Notes: generated by a model from the sequence alone, not told the origin. A DNA stretch of 64,000 nucleotides from Agaricus subrufescens (GCA_029945375.1 CM057063.1:744001-808000); one strand, 5' to 3'. Positions 35,265-47,399 are shown, numbered from the stretch's first letter. Numbers and translations are program-made.

Positions 35265-38019
35265 ATGTCACCTCCATTCAAGGACCGTCTTCGGAAAGTT
35301 TCCCTCATCTTTGCGTCAGTTCTCTCTCACTCTTCCTGGTCCCTTTTCCTTGATCTTATCACTCTTCGTAGGTGTGGCACCGCATTGTTCTCCGATGGTG
35401 AGCCCATGGTCTCGTAGACAAGGAATCGTATGGTAACAGAATGGATGAAAAGGCTATGCCAATGGTGTTCTCTCCGATGGTGGGTTTGCATTGTTCTAGT
35501 CTCGTGGAAACCTTCTGATTGCCGAATATAGTCAACACCCGTACGGTTGTTTTCCTCCTCATTACAGAATCGTATTCAACCTCACGACAGTGCTCAATCG
35601 TATCTACGGCGCTGAAAATGTCGACGCGAACAATTACGGTACGATTGTGCGAAGTCTGGCATTCGCTGGGACAGTCGTTGGCATGATCATTTTCGGTACA
35701 GTTATCCCTCCGGTTGCAGGATTACGCTAACATCCTACATTCTGATGAAGGCTATCTATCCGACAAAGTCGGTAGAAAATTCGGAATGGTAAGTTTAGCT
35801 TCTGTCTACCAAAATATCGTAGTCTGCTGATACATACGTCTCCACAGATGGCCGCTACGGGTATCGTGGCTCTTTTCTCTGGACTCTCGGCCGCATCCAC
35901 TGGAGCTCATAATAGTCTTGGCGGGTTGTTGGCTATGTTGAGTGCCATGCGGTGGGTCTTTGTCCTAGACACATAAACAACCGTCGGTGCAAGTCTCTTA
36001 CATCCATTGAAACAGTTTCCTTTTGGGGATAGGAATAGGTGCAGAATACCCATGCGGGTCTGTTTCTGCATCGGAACAATCAGAGCAAGAAGGCATTCAC
36101 AAACGTGCCCAACACAGATGGTTCGCGCTGGCAACAAGTGAGAGACCGCCTTTCTTGACACTACACATGTTGATTAGAGTTTATTATCTAGATACTATGA
36201 TTGATTTTGGATTTGTGGTGTCGGCTTTTGTGCCATTGGTCTTGTTCTGGATGTGAGTGATCTTTGAGCTAGCCTACTCCTGCAGTTGAACGAAGTTCTG
36301 AATAGATGCGGCGAGAACCATCTTCGTGCTGTCTGGCGTTTGTCTTTAGGCCTCGGTGTTGTACCTGCCCTGTTAGTGTTCTTTTGGCGACTTAACATGG
36401 AAGAACCCGAGCGTTTCAGGAAAGACTCGATGAAGCATGCGAAAATACCCTACCTCTTAGTGTTTAAGAAATATTGGGGCTCACTTCTAACGATTTCATT
36501 TATCTGGTGCGTATAAGTTGATCGTGGCTGTAACTTGAGCTAAATAGCATACGTTTGATCGGCTAGGTTCCTTTATGACTTCATTGTGTGAGTGAATCAG
36601 AACTGCATTTCTCATGTTCTGATAGCTAAATTGAATTTGAAAATAGGTACCCGGTCAGTTTGATCTTCGGCTTCTTTTCCAAGAGATTCCGTTGACGATG
36701 ATTTATCCTTATTAGTTCGGAATTTACTCTTCGACGATCCTTGATAAGTGAGTTTCTTATGCTCACAACCTCTCCGTTTTTAGAAACTGATAAGTGGTAC
36801 AGCGTGACGGGAGGTACTGATTCGCTCACGGTTATTTTTGGATGGAATGTTGTGATCAAGTAAGTACCCCTTGTGGCACTTATCTCATGATTGTAACGAA
36901 CGTTTCCTTTAGTCTGTTCTATATTCCTGGTTTGTTGTGGTATCCTCTGCACATTCGAGCCCTCGCTTATAACAGTGATAGGTACACTGATTGGTGCTTT
37001 CGTCGTTGACTATCTGGGTCCGAAGTATACTCTGGTATGATCATTTTGTTGCGTTAGAAGTACGGTGAGTTGACTCTGGATTTAGATCCTCGGACTTGTT
37101 GCGCAAGGCATCATTGGCTTCATCATGAGTGGTCTCTACAAACAGTAAGGCAAGCTCCCCCATATGAAAGTCGCGGTAGTTGACTTGTTAAATTAGGTTG
37201 ACGAACCACATTGCAGCGTTTGTTGTATGTATATCTGAAATCTCCTCCCTGTCTTGACTACACTTTGACTTTTATCTTACCAGGTTGTTTACGGTATTTT
37301 CCAAGCCCTTGGAGAACTCGGTATGAATATATAAACGTCATATACCTTGTTCGCTTTTCTCATTCTTTAACAAGGTCCTGGAAACTGCGTGGGTCTCCTC
37401 GCAAGTAAATCGAGCCCTACCGCTGTCCGAGGTCAATTCTATGGTGTGGCTGCTGCGATTGGAAAAGTTGGTGCCTTCGTTGGTACTTGGGGTGAGTGAT
37501 TGCTTTAACGAGCCTTCCCCCCTCCTATTTTCTCAATTACTGACGGACGGTACTTCCATTTAGCTTTCCCTCCTATGATTGATGGTGATTTTTTGTTAAG
37601 CCTATAACGGTTGCGGTCGAGGCTTACTAGGTCTGTTTAGCATTTGGTGGACCCAAGTCATTGAAGGGTAACACAGGGCCATTCTGGGTCGGCAGTGGTA
37701 AGTCATTGTTAGCGAAGTTCTTTTCTTGTACAGGTCTAAACCAGCAGTCAGGGCTGGCTTTCTTGAGTGCTATTATTGCACTCCTGTTCTTGAGACCGGT
37801 AAATGCTGATGGAATGAACAAACTTGACCAAGAGGTAAAGAAGGATTTTTCAAAGAAAAGAAAAAACAAGGAAAAGACAGCTTGCTCAACGGTTTCTTTT
37901 TGCAGTTCCGCGACTACTTGGAAGAGAACGGATACGATACATCGCAGATGGGTCTTCCGGGAAGCCAACAAGACTCTGTGGCATCCGTCGAGGGCGAGAA
38001 ATTCGAGGAAAAAGCATGA
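35265..38019 (+). CDS. MFS glycerophosphoinositol/phosphate-type permease, copy 2
   Basis: Same family as copy 1 and apparently intact: about 20 exons from ATG 35265 ([17 protein letters not shown]) to TGA 38017-38019. Seen in order: [46 protein letters not shown] (the MFS loop 2-3 motif), [149 protein letters not shown] and a cytosolic tail [19 protein letters not shown]. All junctions read keep phase. First of three direct tandem copies; the best candidate for the functional parent. Confidence 0.85.
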
Positions 38020-38681
38020 TTATGATCATGATTATGACTTTGTGCTTTGGGACACTGGCTTGTGTACTAACTAGTGTACTCGACATCAATATTTAATTGA
38101 TATCAAGGAATATGCGTCATCGCCTATCGGTCTCTCTAGCATCCGATCTTATGACTATTTATTTATACTACCTGCCGAGGTACTCTTCAATAGCGATTGA
38201 AATTTGAATGCATTTTCGGTGGCACGTTCTACGCGTTGAGAGTGCATCATTGCTCAAAATGTGATGCTCCCATGTTTGTGGTCCAAATGAAGATTAGAGA
38301 GTCCGAGTCCGACGGTACAACGTGATCAGTAATTAGCGCAACCATGATCGTTCCGAGTCCGCCATTTCTACATACAGGAAATATCATCTCCCGGCGTTTC
38401 ATGCTGAATGGAAGTGCATACATCGATCGTTCTGTGCGCAAGCGCGGTCCATCCTATTTGATAATCGCAATAAATATCCTTGCCTATGTCTATTTGTCTT
38501 GCTTTATTCCAAACGGGTGCGGGTTCGCGGTACGATATCCTGGCCATAAAGGAGTGGAGTTTCAAACGAAATAAGACGTGGAAAATGTTCTATGTTTCCA
38601 GATGGTGCGAGAAATTGTGCAATATCTGAAAGCGCCTACTTGACATAAGAATCCCGTGCTATACGACAACTCCTGGATACG
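38020..38681. other. Intergenic after permease copy 2
   Basis: 3' UTR and unassigned DNA; no gene supported. Confidence 0.4.
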
Positions 38682-39098
38682 GTGTTGGAGCCTCTACGGC
38701 ACTACGAAGATGATTTAAATCATACGCCCAAGTACAAGGCTCCGACTGAGTCATACAGCAGCCGGGGCCACCCTTTCTGTGTTGTCGACATTGACCGTGC
38801 TCTGGAATTGCACAACCTAGGAAACATGTGGCAAAAGATTGCCGAAGTTATGGGAGTGTCCAGGAGGACACTATACAATCATCTGGAGAGGGCAGGACTT
38901 TCTTCAGCGCGCCCAGCTCCTTCTGAGATAAGCAATGATATGCTGGATGAAATAGTGGCCGGAATTTCCCTCCTCCATCCAAGCTATGGAGCGGGGATGA
39001 TGCGTGGTGCTCTGGAGGCAAGAGGTTTGAAAATACCGGTGGCTCGCGTCAAAGAGAGTTTACAGCGAGTAGATCCACTAGGATCTCTGTTCCGGTAG
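38682..39098 (+). mobile_element. Truncated integrase-type transposon ORF (helix-turn-helix end only)
   Basis: An open frame of 138 codons contains MWQKIAEVMGVSRRTLYNHL, a helix-turn-helix, then LHPSYGAGMMRGALEARG and RVKESLQRVDPLGSLFR. This matches the N-terminal part of the integrase-core (DDE) proteins that are abundant in agaricomycetes; there a WHHDGQH-type catalytic region follows. Here the frame ends at a splice-like GTAGGT, a short WHNGM-like trace follows near 39147, and nothing of the catalytic core is present. It is a 5' remnant inserted between two permease copies. Confidence 0.5.
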
Positions 39099-39469
39099 GT
39101 GGTCATTTGTTATTTTGTATATAAGTCTGCTCATAAACTAGTAGTTGGCACAATGGCATGACTACGGTAATGGAATTTATCTTCTTCACCCATTAATGGG
39201 TTTCACTTGAATTTATGTGAGACCACAAGTACAAGACAAGAAAAGGTTGGTTTCTGGGTTGTGGCTACGTGCAAGCAGGTTGCCGTGCAGCTGGAAAGTT
39301 CAAGTTCTACGACAGTTGTAGTAATCTCCAATTATTCGCTGAGTTGCAGATAGAGATAGATTTATTACAAGATTTTTGATCACAGATTCACGATAGTTGG
39401 GAGCCGCGGTGCAGATAAATTTAACATTGCGAGTAATAGAACGTAGATACAGTCGCTAAGATTGTCCGT
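39099..39469. other. Intergenic; remainder of the transposon insertion zone
   Basis: Apart from the WHNGM-like trace, nothing recognisable. Confidence 0.35.
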
Positions 39470-40418
39470 TTAAGCAATCGTCTCCGACGAAAAGCATGGC
39501 AAGACAATCCGGAGGAATTTGCGCCAGAACGGAAGCCTTTGGTTCTTTGAAGGGCTTGAAGGCATTGTTGGACCAGTCGGCTCATTAGGGGGCGTCATAG
39601 GGGGTTCGTATCCCTCCAAGTGACCTCGCACATGATCCATTAAATTTTCCCATCCCAGCCGAAGGGGTTCTGCGATTTCCTGAAACGCCAGCCACTTTTC
39701 TTGTACCATCCGAAACTCTTCATCCGACGGGTGGTTGTCGTTTTCAGGAGAACCCTGTTGCTTTACCTCCGTGAATTCGTCACTAAATTCTTCCAGTAGT
39801 GCTCCACATTCTTCAACAGCGGTGGCTATCTTTAAAATACTTTGGTTGCTCTCAGCGGTAAACGAGGAGGTTTCTTTGGCATCTAACATTTGTCAACTTA
39901 GATACAAAGTAGCATTGAAATTAGAGAATTTACCATCATTCATTAGGATTGTGACTTGGTTTATAGCAATTCTAAAGTCTTCCCGAAATTGAATTATTGC
40001 TGCCTGTGCGATACCGGCATCCTCTACAGCTTGACAAGTATCATACAGAAGCTCCTTGTAGGTTTCAGATATGTTTCTTTCTCGACTGAGAGCACTCAGG
40101 AATCCGGTGAAGGCAACTGCGACAGCGTAATTGTCGAACGCAACCTCTCGCAGCGTTAACAGTCTCTTTGCAGCAGTTTTTCGAGCCTCTTTCCAAATCT
40201 TCTTTGCCTCTGATGAGGGATGTGCGACCTGAGCTGCTTTGAAAGCGCGATTTAGACGGTCCACTTGAGGAAGAACCTCTTTACAGGCTATCTCGTGTAT
40301 CCGAGAGACTAGTCTGTGATTGGGTGGTAGCTAGAAGATGGGTTAAAGTACAGCATACAGACGACACACAACAACGTACCTTTAGAAAAACACACACCAA
40401 AGGCCTTGGTTCAGTCAT
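39470..40418 (-). CDS. Unknown helical protein, three exons
   Basis: Not recognised. Exons 40418-40380, 40330-39934 and 39882-39470 give 282 aa, starting MTEPRPLVCVFLK. The middle is strongly helical and charged (EAKKIWKEARKTAAKRLLTL, SETYKELLYDTCQAVEDAG, REDFRIAINQVTILMND), followed by a second helical part and a Pro-rich linker (PPMTPPNEPTGPTMPSSPS). It ends in a basic-hydrophobic patch (FWRKFLRIVLPCFSSETIA) that could touch a membrane. Small helical proteins like this accompany STAND genes in some mushrooms, but no link can be shown here. It lies between permease copies 2 and 3, opposite to both. Confidence 0.6.
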
Positions 40419-40639
40419 GGGTTAGAGGAGCTAATTGAGCTTCAATAAGCGGCAGACCCCCTTGTGTGGCACATGTACTCCCGAATGGGGTGCCGAATTG
40501 AATGCGGCATGGGTCCTATTGTTCCCTGACAAAGGGGCATTGTGTGTACGAAGTGATGCCACAGCCGGTGATATACTAAGGTGAAGAACCGAAGATGTAA
40601 GAGAAAAATCCAACACGAAGAACCGTCAAATTGGGATCA

Positions 40640-40771
40640 AAGTCCCACACACTTGTGAGAAGTGCGTGTATGGCCACATCCATCTACCCGCGAACGTGCA
40701 TCTAGCGCATATATATATCGGTGTAGTATGTCCACCACTCTTCTTTCAAGCCACCCCTAGCTTGGTAGGCA
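40640..40771 (+). promoter_or_regulatory. Upstream module of permease copy 3: TATA-like box and uORF
   Basis: TATA-like CATATATATATCGG at 40708-40721. The 10-codon uORF (MSTTLLSSHP) lies at 40728-40760, stopping 11 bases before the main ATG at 40772. The shared sequence starts near TGTGGCCACATCC-type bases (about 40668). Confidence 0.6.
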
Positions 40772-43509
40772 ATGCCGCCTCCGTTCAAGGACCGTCTGCG
40801 GAAAGTTTCCCTCATCTTTGCGTCAGTTCTCTCGTCCTTATTCCGTTTCCTTAGTCTCATCGCTCTTTATAGGTGTGGTACTGCATTGTTCTCCGATGGT
40901 GAGCCCGTGGTCTCGTACACAACGACTCGTATGGTAACACAATGCATGAAAAGGTTATGCAAATGGTGTTCTCTCTGATGGTGAGTTCGCGTTGTTTTCG
41001 CCTCGTGCATAACCTCTGATTGCCAAATTTAGTCAATACTTGTACGGTGGTTTGCCTTGTCGTCATACAGCATCGTACTCAACTTCACAACAGTACTCAA
41101 TCGTATTTATGGCGAGGAAAACGTTGACGCGAACAATTATGGTACGACTGTGCGGAGTCTGGCATTCGCCGGGACAGTTGTTGGCATGGTCATTTTCGGT
41201 ACAGTTATCTCTCCAGTAATAGGGTTATGCTAACATCCTGAATTCTTATGAAGGCTATCTATCCGACAAGGTGGGTAGAAAATTCGGAATGGTAAGTTTA
41301 GCTGCTGTCTACTATCAAAATATCGCGGTCTGCTGATACATACATTTTCACAGATGGCCGCTACGGGCATCGTAGCTCTTTTCTCTGTGCTCTCGGCCGC
41401 TTCCTCTGGAGCCCATGGTAGTCTTGGCGGGATGTTGGTTATGTTGAGCGTTATGCGGTGGGTCCAATTCTTGGAGACATAAACAACCATTTGTGCAACT
41501 CATTAACATCCATTGAAACAGTTTCCTTTTGGGGATAGGAATAGGTGCAGAATACCCATGCGGGTCTGTTTCTGCGTCGGAGCAATCGGAGCAAGAAGGC
41601 ATTCACAAACGTGCCCAACACAGGTGGCTCGCTCTGGCAACAAGTGAGAGGCCACCTTTCTTGACGCCACACGCGCTGAATAGAGTTTACCCTCTAGACA
41701 ATATGATCGACTCTGGATTTGTGATTGCTGCTTTTGTGCCTTTGGTCTTGGTCTGGATGTGGGTGATCTTTTTACGTGGCAAGTCTGTAGCTGAAGAAAA
41801 CGATGGATAGATGCGGCGAAAACCATCTTCGCGCTGTCTGGCGTTTGTCCTTGGGCCTCGGAGTTGTACCTGCCTTGTTCGTGTTCTTTTGGCGACTTAA
41901 CATGGAGGAACCCGAGCGTTACAGGACAGACTCAATGAAGTACGCGAAAATCCCTTATTCTTTGGTGATTAAGAAATATTGGGGATCACTTGCAACGATC
42001 TCATTTATCTGGTGCGTATAACTTGGTCCGCGGCTGTAACTTCAGACTAATAACCTATGTTTGATCGGCTAGGTTCCTTTACGACTTCATTGTGTGAGTA
42101 AATCAGAGCTGCACTCCTAATGTTTTGATGAATTGAGATTCCAAAATAGATACCCGGTTAGTTTGATCTCCGGCTCCGTTTCCAAGAGATTCCGTTGATG
42201 ATAGTTTGTCGTTACTAGTTTGGGATTTACTCTTCGACGATCCTTGATAAGTGAGTTTCTTATGCTCGCAACCTTCCACTTTTGCGTAGCTGATAAATGA
42301 TACAGCGTGACGGGAGGCACTGATTCGTTGACAGTCATTTTTGGATGGAACGTTGTGATCAAGTAAGCACCTCTTCTGGCAATTATTCAATGCTGGTAAT
42401 AGACTTGTTTCCTTCTAGTTTATTCTATATTCCTGGTTTGTTGTGGCCTCCTCTACTTATTCAAGCCCTTCCTCAAAATGGTGATAGGTACACTGACCGG
42501 TGCTTTCGTCATCGACTATCTAGGTCCGAAGTACACTCTAGTATGATCGTTTTCATCGCGTTTAAAGTACGGTAAGTTGATTCCAGATTTAGATCCTTGG
42601 ACTTGTTGCGCAAGGTATCATCGGCTTCATCATGAGCGGCCTCTACAAGCAGTAAGGCAAACTGCCCCACATAAGAGTCGCGGCAGTTAACTCGTTCGTT
42701 CGATTAGGTTGACAAATCACATTGCGGCATTTGTTGTATGCGCCATATCTGCAAATTCTTCCGTTTCATGACCTGACATTATTTTCTATGAGGTTGTTTA
42801 CGGTATCTTCCAAGCCCTCGGAGAGTTTGGTATAAATCCATACGCCACACACCTTGTTTGTTTTTCTCAAAATTTCGACCAGGACCTGGAAATTGTACGA
42901 TTCTCCTCGCAAGTAAGTCAAGCCCTACTGCCGTCCGAGGTCAATTCTATGGTGTGGCTGCTGCAACTGGAAAAGTTGGCGCTTTCGTTGGTACTTGGGG
43001 TAAGTGATGTTTCTACAAGCCTTTTTTTCTCGGCTGACGAATGATGATTTCGTTTAGCTTTCCCTCCTATGATTGATGGTAATTTTTGTCAACAATGTAA
43101 CGCTTGCAGTCGAGGCTTACTAGATCTATTTAGCTTTTGGTGGACCCAAGTCATTGAGGGGTAACACAGGGCCATTTTGGGTCGGCAGTGGTAAGGCATC
43201 GTTAGCGGAATTCGACTTTTTGTAAGGATCTAGACCAGTGAATAGGGCTGGCTTTTTTGAGTGCGATTGTTGCACTTCTGTTCGTGAAACCTGTAAATGC
43301 GAATGGAATGAAAAAGCTTGATCAGGAGGTAGAGAAAGATTTTTTGTTAAATAAAAAAGAGAACACAGCTTGCTCAACGCCTCTTTTCTTTGCAGTTCCG
43401 CGAGTACCTAGAAGAGAATGGATATGATACATCGCTGATGGGTCTTCCAGGCAGCCAGCAGGAATCTGTGGTGTCTGTTGAAGACGAAAAAGTCGAGGAA
43501 AAGGCATGA
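40772..43509 (+). CDS. MFS glycerophosphoinositol/phosphate-type permease, copy 3
   Basis: Apparently intact paralogue, ATG 40772 ([17 protein letters not shown]) to TGA 43507-43509. The same exon pattern as copy 2 with the same landmarks: [122 protein letters not shown] and [11 protein letters not shown]. The acceptor before GTLTGAF must be the GATAG form, since the upstream AG present in copy 2 is lost. The tail reads [19 protein letters not shown]. Between copies 2 and 3 the DNA was interrupted by a transposon remnant and an unknown gene. Confidence 0.83.
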
Positions 43510-43671
43510 TTATGATTACGACTTTTGGGATACCGGCTTGTGTACTAGTTTACTTAACAAAAATATTTAATGCATATCAATAGATAGGCGTGATCGCTCT
43601 CTCGAGCATTTGACTTTATGATTACTTATTTATACTTCCTACTCGATAGCAATTGGGCATGTAACAAAAGA

Positions 43672-43740
43672 TGATATTTACATTAGACCGAAAGATTAAA
43701 AGCACTGTCTACTACTACATTTGACCAAAACGAGAAAAAT
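43672..43740 (+). repeat. Short dispersed repeat, copy A
   Basis: About 70 bases, including ATTAAAAGCACTGTCTACTA, recur with roughly a dozen differences at 54752-54822, next to the stop of the Gln-rich gene. It lies in the 3' region of permease copy 3. Confidence 0.6.
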
Positions 43741-43959
43741 CAAAAGTTGTACTGAGGTCAAATAAGCAATTCCGACTGGACTGTATCCAGTGCAATAGTC
43801 GAAATTTTGATAAAACGACTATAAAGGCTATATTTGAAAACTTGGTGCAGACAGTATGGACAAGAGGACTGCTAAGCAGTAGCCCCGATGATAGTCCCGA
43901 GAATTGGCTGCGAGATTCTGAGGTGTTGGTGGGTAGTTGATAATCGATCAGAGTCTCAC

Positions 43960-44304
43960 GCACTTGTGAGAGAAGTGCGTGAAAGCATTTCCCCAGGGTT
44001 GGTCATTTTCAAGTTCCTGGGCCGAGACTGAGAAACTGGCCTCACATGGTGTGGGTAACATGCAGAACTACTCGCCTGTTGTCAACCGTTGAAAAGGCTG
44101 TACCAAAGACCAGGAGAGAAAAAAGAGAAAGCCCCCTGGCAGGAATCAACATTTCGCATCAGTTACAAATTTAACTCCTGTGTGGCCACATCCATGGGCT
44201 ACACGCGAATGTCTATCTACATGCGAACGTGCATCTAACGCATATATATACCGGTGTAGTATGTCCACCACTCTTCTTTCAAGCCATCCCTAGCTTGGTA
44301 GGCA
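43960..44304 (+). promoter_or_regulatory. Upstream module of permease copy 4: TATA-like box and uORF
   Basis: Longest shared upstream block; it matches the minus-strand region 2700-3060 in front of copy 1 as far as GCGTGAAAGCATTTCCCCAG. TATA-like CATATATATACCGG at 44241-44254. The uORF (MSTTLLSSHP) at 44261-44293 stops 11 bases before the ATG at 44305. Confidence 0.6.
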
Positions 44305-47066
44305 ATGTCGCCTCCGTTCAAGGACCGTCTGCGGAAAGTTTCCCTCATCTTTGCGTCAGTTCTCTCTCGTCCTTATCCCTTTCCCTTAATCTTATCGCTC
44401 TTCGTAGGTGTGGTACTGCATTGTTCTCCGATGGTGAGCCCGAGGTCTCGTGCACAACGAGTTATATAGTAACAGAATGGGTGAAAAGGCTATGTCAATG
44501 GTGTTCTCTCTGACGGTGGGTTGGTATTGTTTTAGCCTCGTGGAGACCCCCTGATTGCCAAGCTTAGTCAACGCCTGTATGATTGATTTCTGATTGATTT
44601 CTTCCTCATTGCAAAATCATATTCAACCTCACGACAGTACTCAATCGTATCTACGGTGCTGAAAATGTCGACGCGAACAATTATGGTACGACTGTGCGGA
44701 GTCTGGCATTCGCTGGGACTATCGTTGGCATGGTCATTTTCGGTACAGTTATCCCTCCAGTGATAAGGCTACGTTAATATCCTGCATTCCGTGTTGAAGG
44801 TTATCTATCCGACAAGGTGGGTAGAAAATTCGGAATGGTGAGTTTGGCTTCTATCTATTAAAATATCGCGGTCTGCTGATACATACATTTTCACAGATGG
44901 TCGCTACGAGTATCGTGGCTCTTTTCTCTCTACTGTCTGCCGCTTCTTCTGGAGCTCATGGTAGTCTTGGCGGGATGTTGGTTATGTTGAGCGTTATGCG
45001 GTGGGTCCATTTCTTAGATACGTAAACAACCGTCCGTGCAACTCATCAACATCTATTGAAACAGTTTCCTTTTGGGGATAGGAATAGGCGCAGATTACCC
45101 ATGTGGATCTGTCTCTGCATCCGAGCAATCAGAGCAAGAAGGCATTCACAAACGTGCTCAGCACAGATGGCTCACTCTGGCAACAAGTGGGAGACTTCTT
45201 TTCTTGGCGCTACACACGCTGAATAGAGTTTACCTTCTAGATAATATGATTGTTTTTGGCATTGTGGCTGCTGCTTTTGTGCCTTTAGTCTTGGTCTGGA
45301 TGTGAGTGATCTTTCTGCGTAGCACGCCTGCAGTTGGACAGAACAGTGAATAGATGTGGTGAGAACCATCTACGCGCTGTCTGGCGTTTGTCTTTGGGCC
45401 TTGGCGCTGTACCTGCCCTGTTGGTGTTCTTTTGGCGACTCAACATGGAAGAACCCGAACGCTATAGGAAAGACTCGATGAAGTACACGAAAATCCCATA
45501 TTCCTTGGTGATTAAGAAATATTGGGGGTCGCTTGCTACAATTTCGTTTATCTGGTGCGCATAACTCGCTCGTGGCTCTAACTTAAGATTGATAACATAC
45601 GTTTGGTCGGCTAGGTTCCTTTATGACTTCATTGTGTCAGTGAATCAGAACTCGAATTCTCATGTGCTGATGGCTAGATTAAATTTTCAAAATAGATACC
45701 CGGTTAGTTTGATCTTCGGCTTCGTTTCCAAGAGATTCCGTTGACGGGATTTCGTCCTTATTAGTTTGATATTTACTCTTCGGCGATCCTTGATAAGTGA
45801 GTGTATTATGCTCCCCGCTTTGGGAAGCTGACAAGTGGTACAGCGTGACGGGAGGCACTGATTCGCTGACAGTCATTTTCGGATGGAATGTTGTTATCAA
45901 GTAAGTACCTCCTGTGGCACTTGTTCAATGATTGTGATAATCTTTTCCTTCAAGTCTGTTAAAAATTCCTGGTTTGTTTCTTGTCTCCTATACGCATTCA
46001 ATTTCCCGCTAAAAAAAGTGATAGGTGGAGTGATTGGTGCTTTCGTCATTGACTATCTGGGTCCGAAGTACACTCTGGTATGCTCCTTTCATGGTGTTCA
46101 ACGTACGGTAACTTAATCTTTGGCCTCTAGATCCTCGGGCTGGTCGCACAGGGCACCATTGGTTTTATTATGAGTGGTTTATACAAGCAGTAAGACAATC
46201 TGCTCCGAAATAAGAATCGCGGTAGTTTGACTGCTTAAATCAGGTTGACAAATCACATTGCGGCATTTGTTGTCTGTAGTCGTATTTGAGAATTCTTCCG
46301 CTTCATGTCCTAACTCTACTTTTTTAACAGGTTGTTTACGGTATCTTCCAATCCCTTGGAGAGTTCGGTATCAATCTATACATCACACACCTTGTTCGCT
46401 TTTCTCAAAAATTCTACAAGGACCTGGTAATTGTACGATTCTCCTCGCGAGTAAATCGAGCCCTACCGCTGTCCGAGGCCAATTCTATGGTGTGGCCGCC
46501 GCAATTGGAAAAGTCGGTGCCTTCGTTGGTACTTGGGGTGAGTATTTTGGTTTTACGAGCCTTCCCCCCGCTCCTTATTTCTGAATTACTGACGAACGGC
46601 ACCTCCGTTTAGCTTTCCCTCCTATGATCGACGGTAAATATCTTTTGTCGACTGTGTAACGGTCGTGGTCGAGGCTTACCAGGTCTATTCAGCTTTTGGT
46701 GGACCTAAGTCATTGAGGGGTAATACAGGACCATTCTGGGTCGGCAGTGGTACGGCATTCGTTGGTAAAGTTCTAATTTTGTAAAGGACTAAACTGGCGA
46801 ATAGGGCTGGATTTCTTGAGCGCCATTGTCACACTCTTGTTCTTGAAGCCCATAAGTACGGATGGATTGCGCAAACTTGATCAGGAGGTAAAGAGAGTTT
46901 TTTTTCTAAGAAAAAGGCAAAGATAGCTTACTCAGCGTCTTTTTTGTTGCAGTTTCGCGAGTATTTGGAAGAGAACAGATATGATACATCGCAGATGGGT
47001 CTTCCAGACAGCCGCCAGGAATCTGTGGCGTCTGTTGAAGGTGAGAAACTCGAGGAAAAGGCATGA
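44305..47066 (+). CDS. MFS glycerophosphoinositol/phosphate-type permease, copy 4 (diverging)
   Basis: Fourth paralogue, ATG 44305 to TGA 47064-47066, with the full exon series ([117 protein letters not shown]). Several changes look relaxed: [11 protein letters not shown] where the others have [13 protein letters not shown] for LFYIP, and a charged residue in a membrane span (GLDFLSAI for GLAFLSAI). A CAG acceptor seen in copies 1 and 2 has become CAA at about 44621-44625. A later CACGACAG acceptor, kept in all copies, would still give an in-phase product. Active or early pseudogene; not decidable here. Confidence 0.75.
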
Positions 47067-47169
47067 TTATGATTACGACTTTGGCTTTTGGGACACTGGC
47101 TTGTGTACTAGTATACTCGACAAAAATATTTAATATTGATGGTCTCGACCGGTGCGATAATCCTCTGAC

Positions 47170-47399
47170 TCAGCAAAATTCCTCGAGCTGATCGTAGATT
47201 TCTGGATCACATACCCTACCTCTCATCTCATATGGATCATTGTCAGTCGCCCAGTACCACACACCAAATCGTTTTTTGAGAAGCCCCAAGTCAAGTGGGT
47301 GTACGCAAAGGAGGAAGTAGAGGCTGATTCGGATATTATAGCATAGGCTAGGATCATTTTTGTCCATGGTTTGGAAGTGCTGCGAAATTCGGGCTCTGA
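47170..47399 (-). CDS. Small ORF or last exon of the NACHT gene
   Basis: Reads ARISQHFQTMDKNDPSLCYN and ends DPEIYDQLEEFC with a stop at 47170. An acceptor (CATCAG) precedes it, and its phase agrees with the strong donor at the end of the STAND gene at 47889, so it may be an alternative last exon of that gene. The 490-base intron this needs is long for the locus, so it may also be a separate fragment. Confidence 0.3.

Noticed and set aside
42470..42492. Lost acceptor in permease copy 3 (AATGG where copy 2 has AACAG)
   Set aside because: The next AG (GTGATAG) is present in all copies, keeps phase and gives the better protein sequence.
44600..44660. Calling permease copy 4 a pseudogene because of the lost CAG
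   Set aside because: A later acceptor, conserved in all four copies, gives an in-phase product, so the change alone does not prove inactivation.
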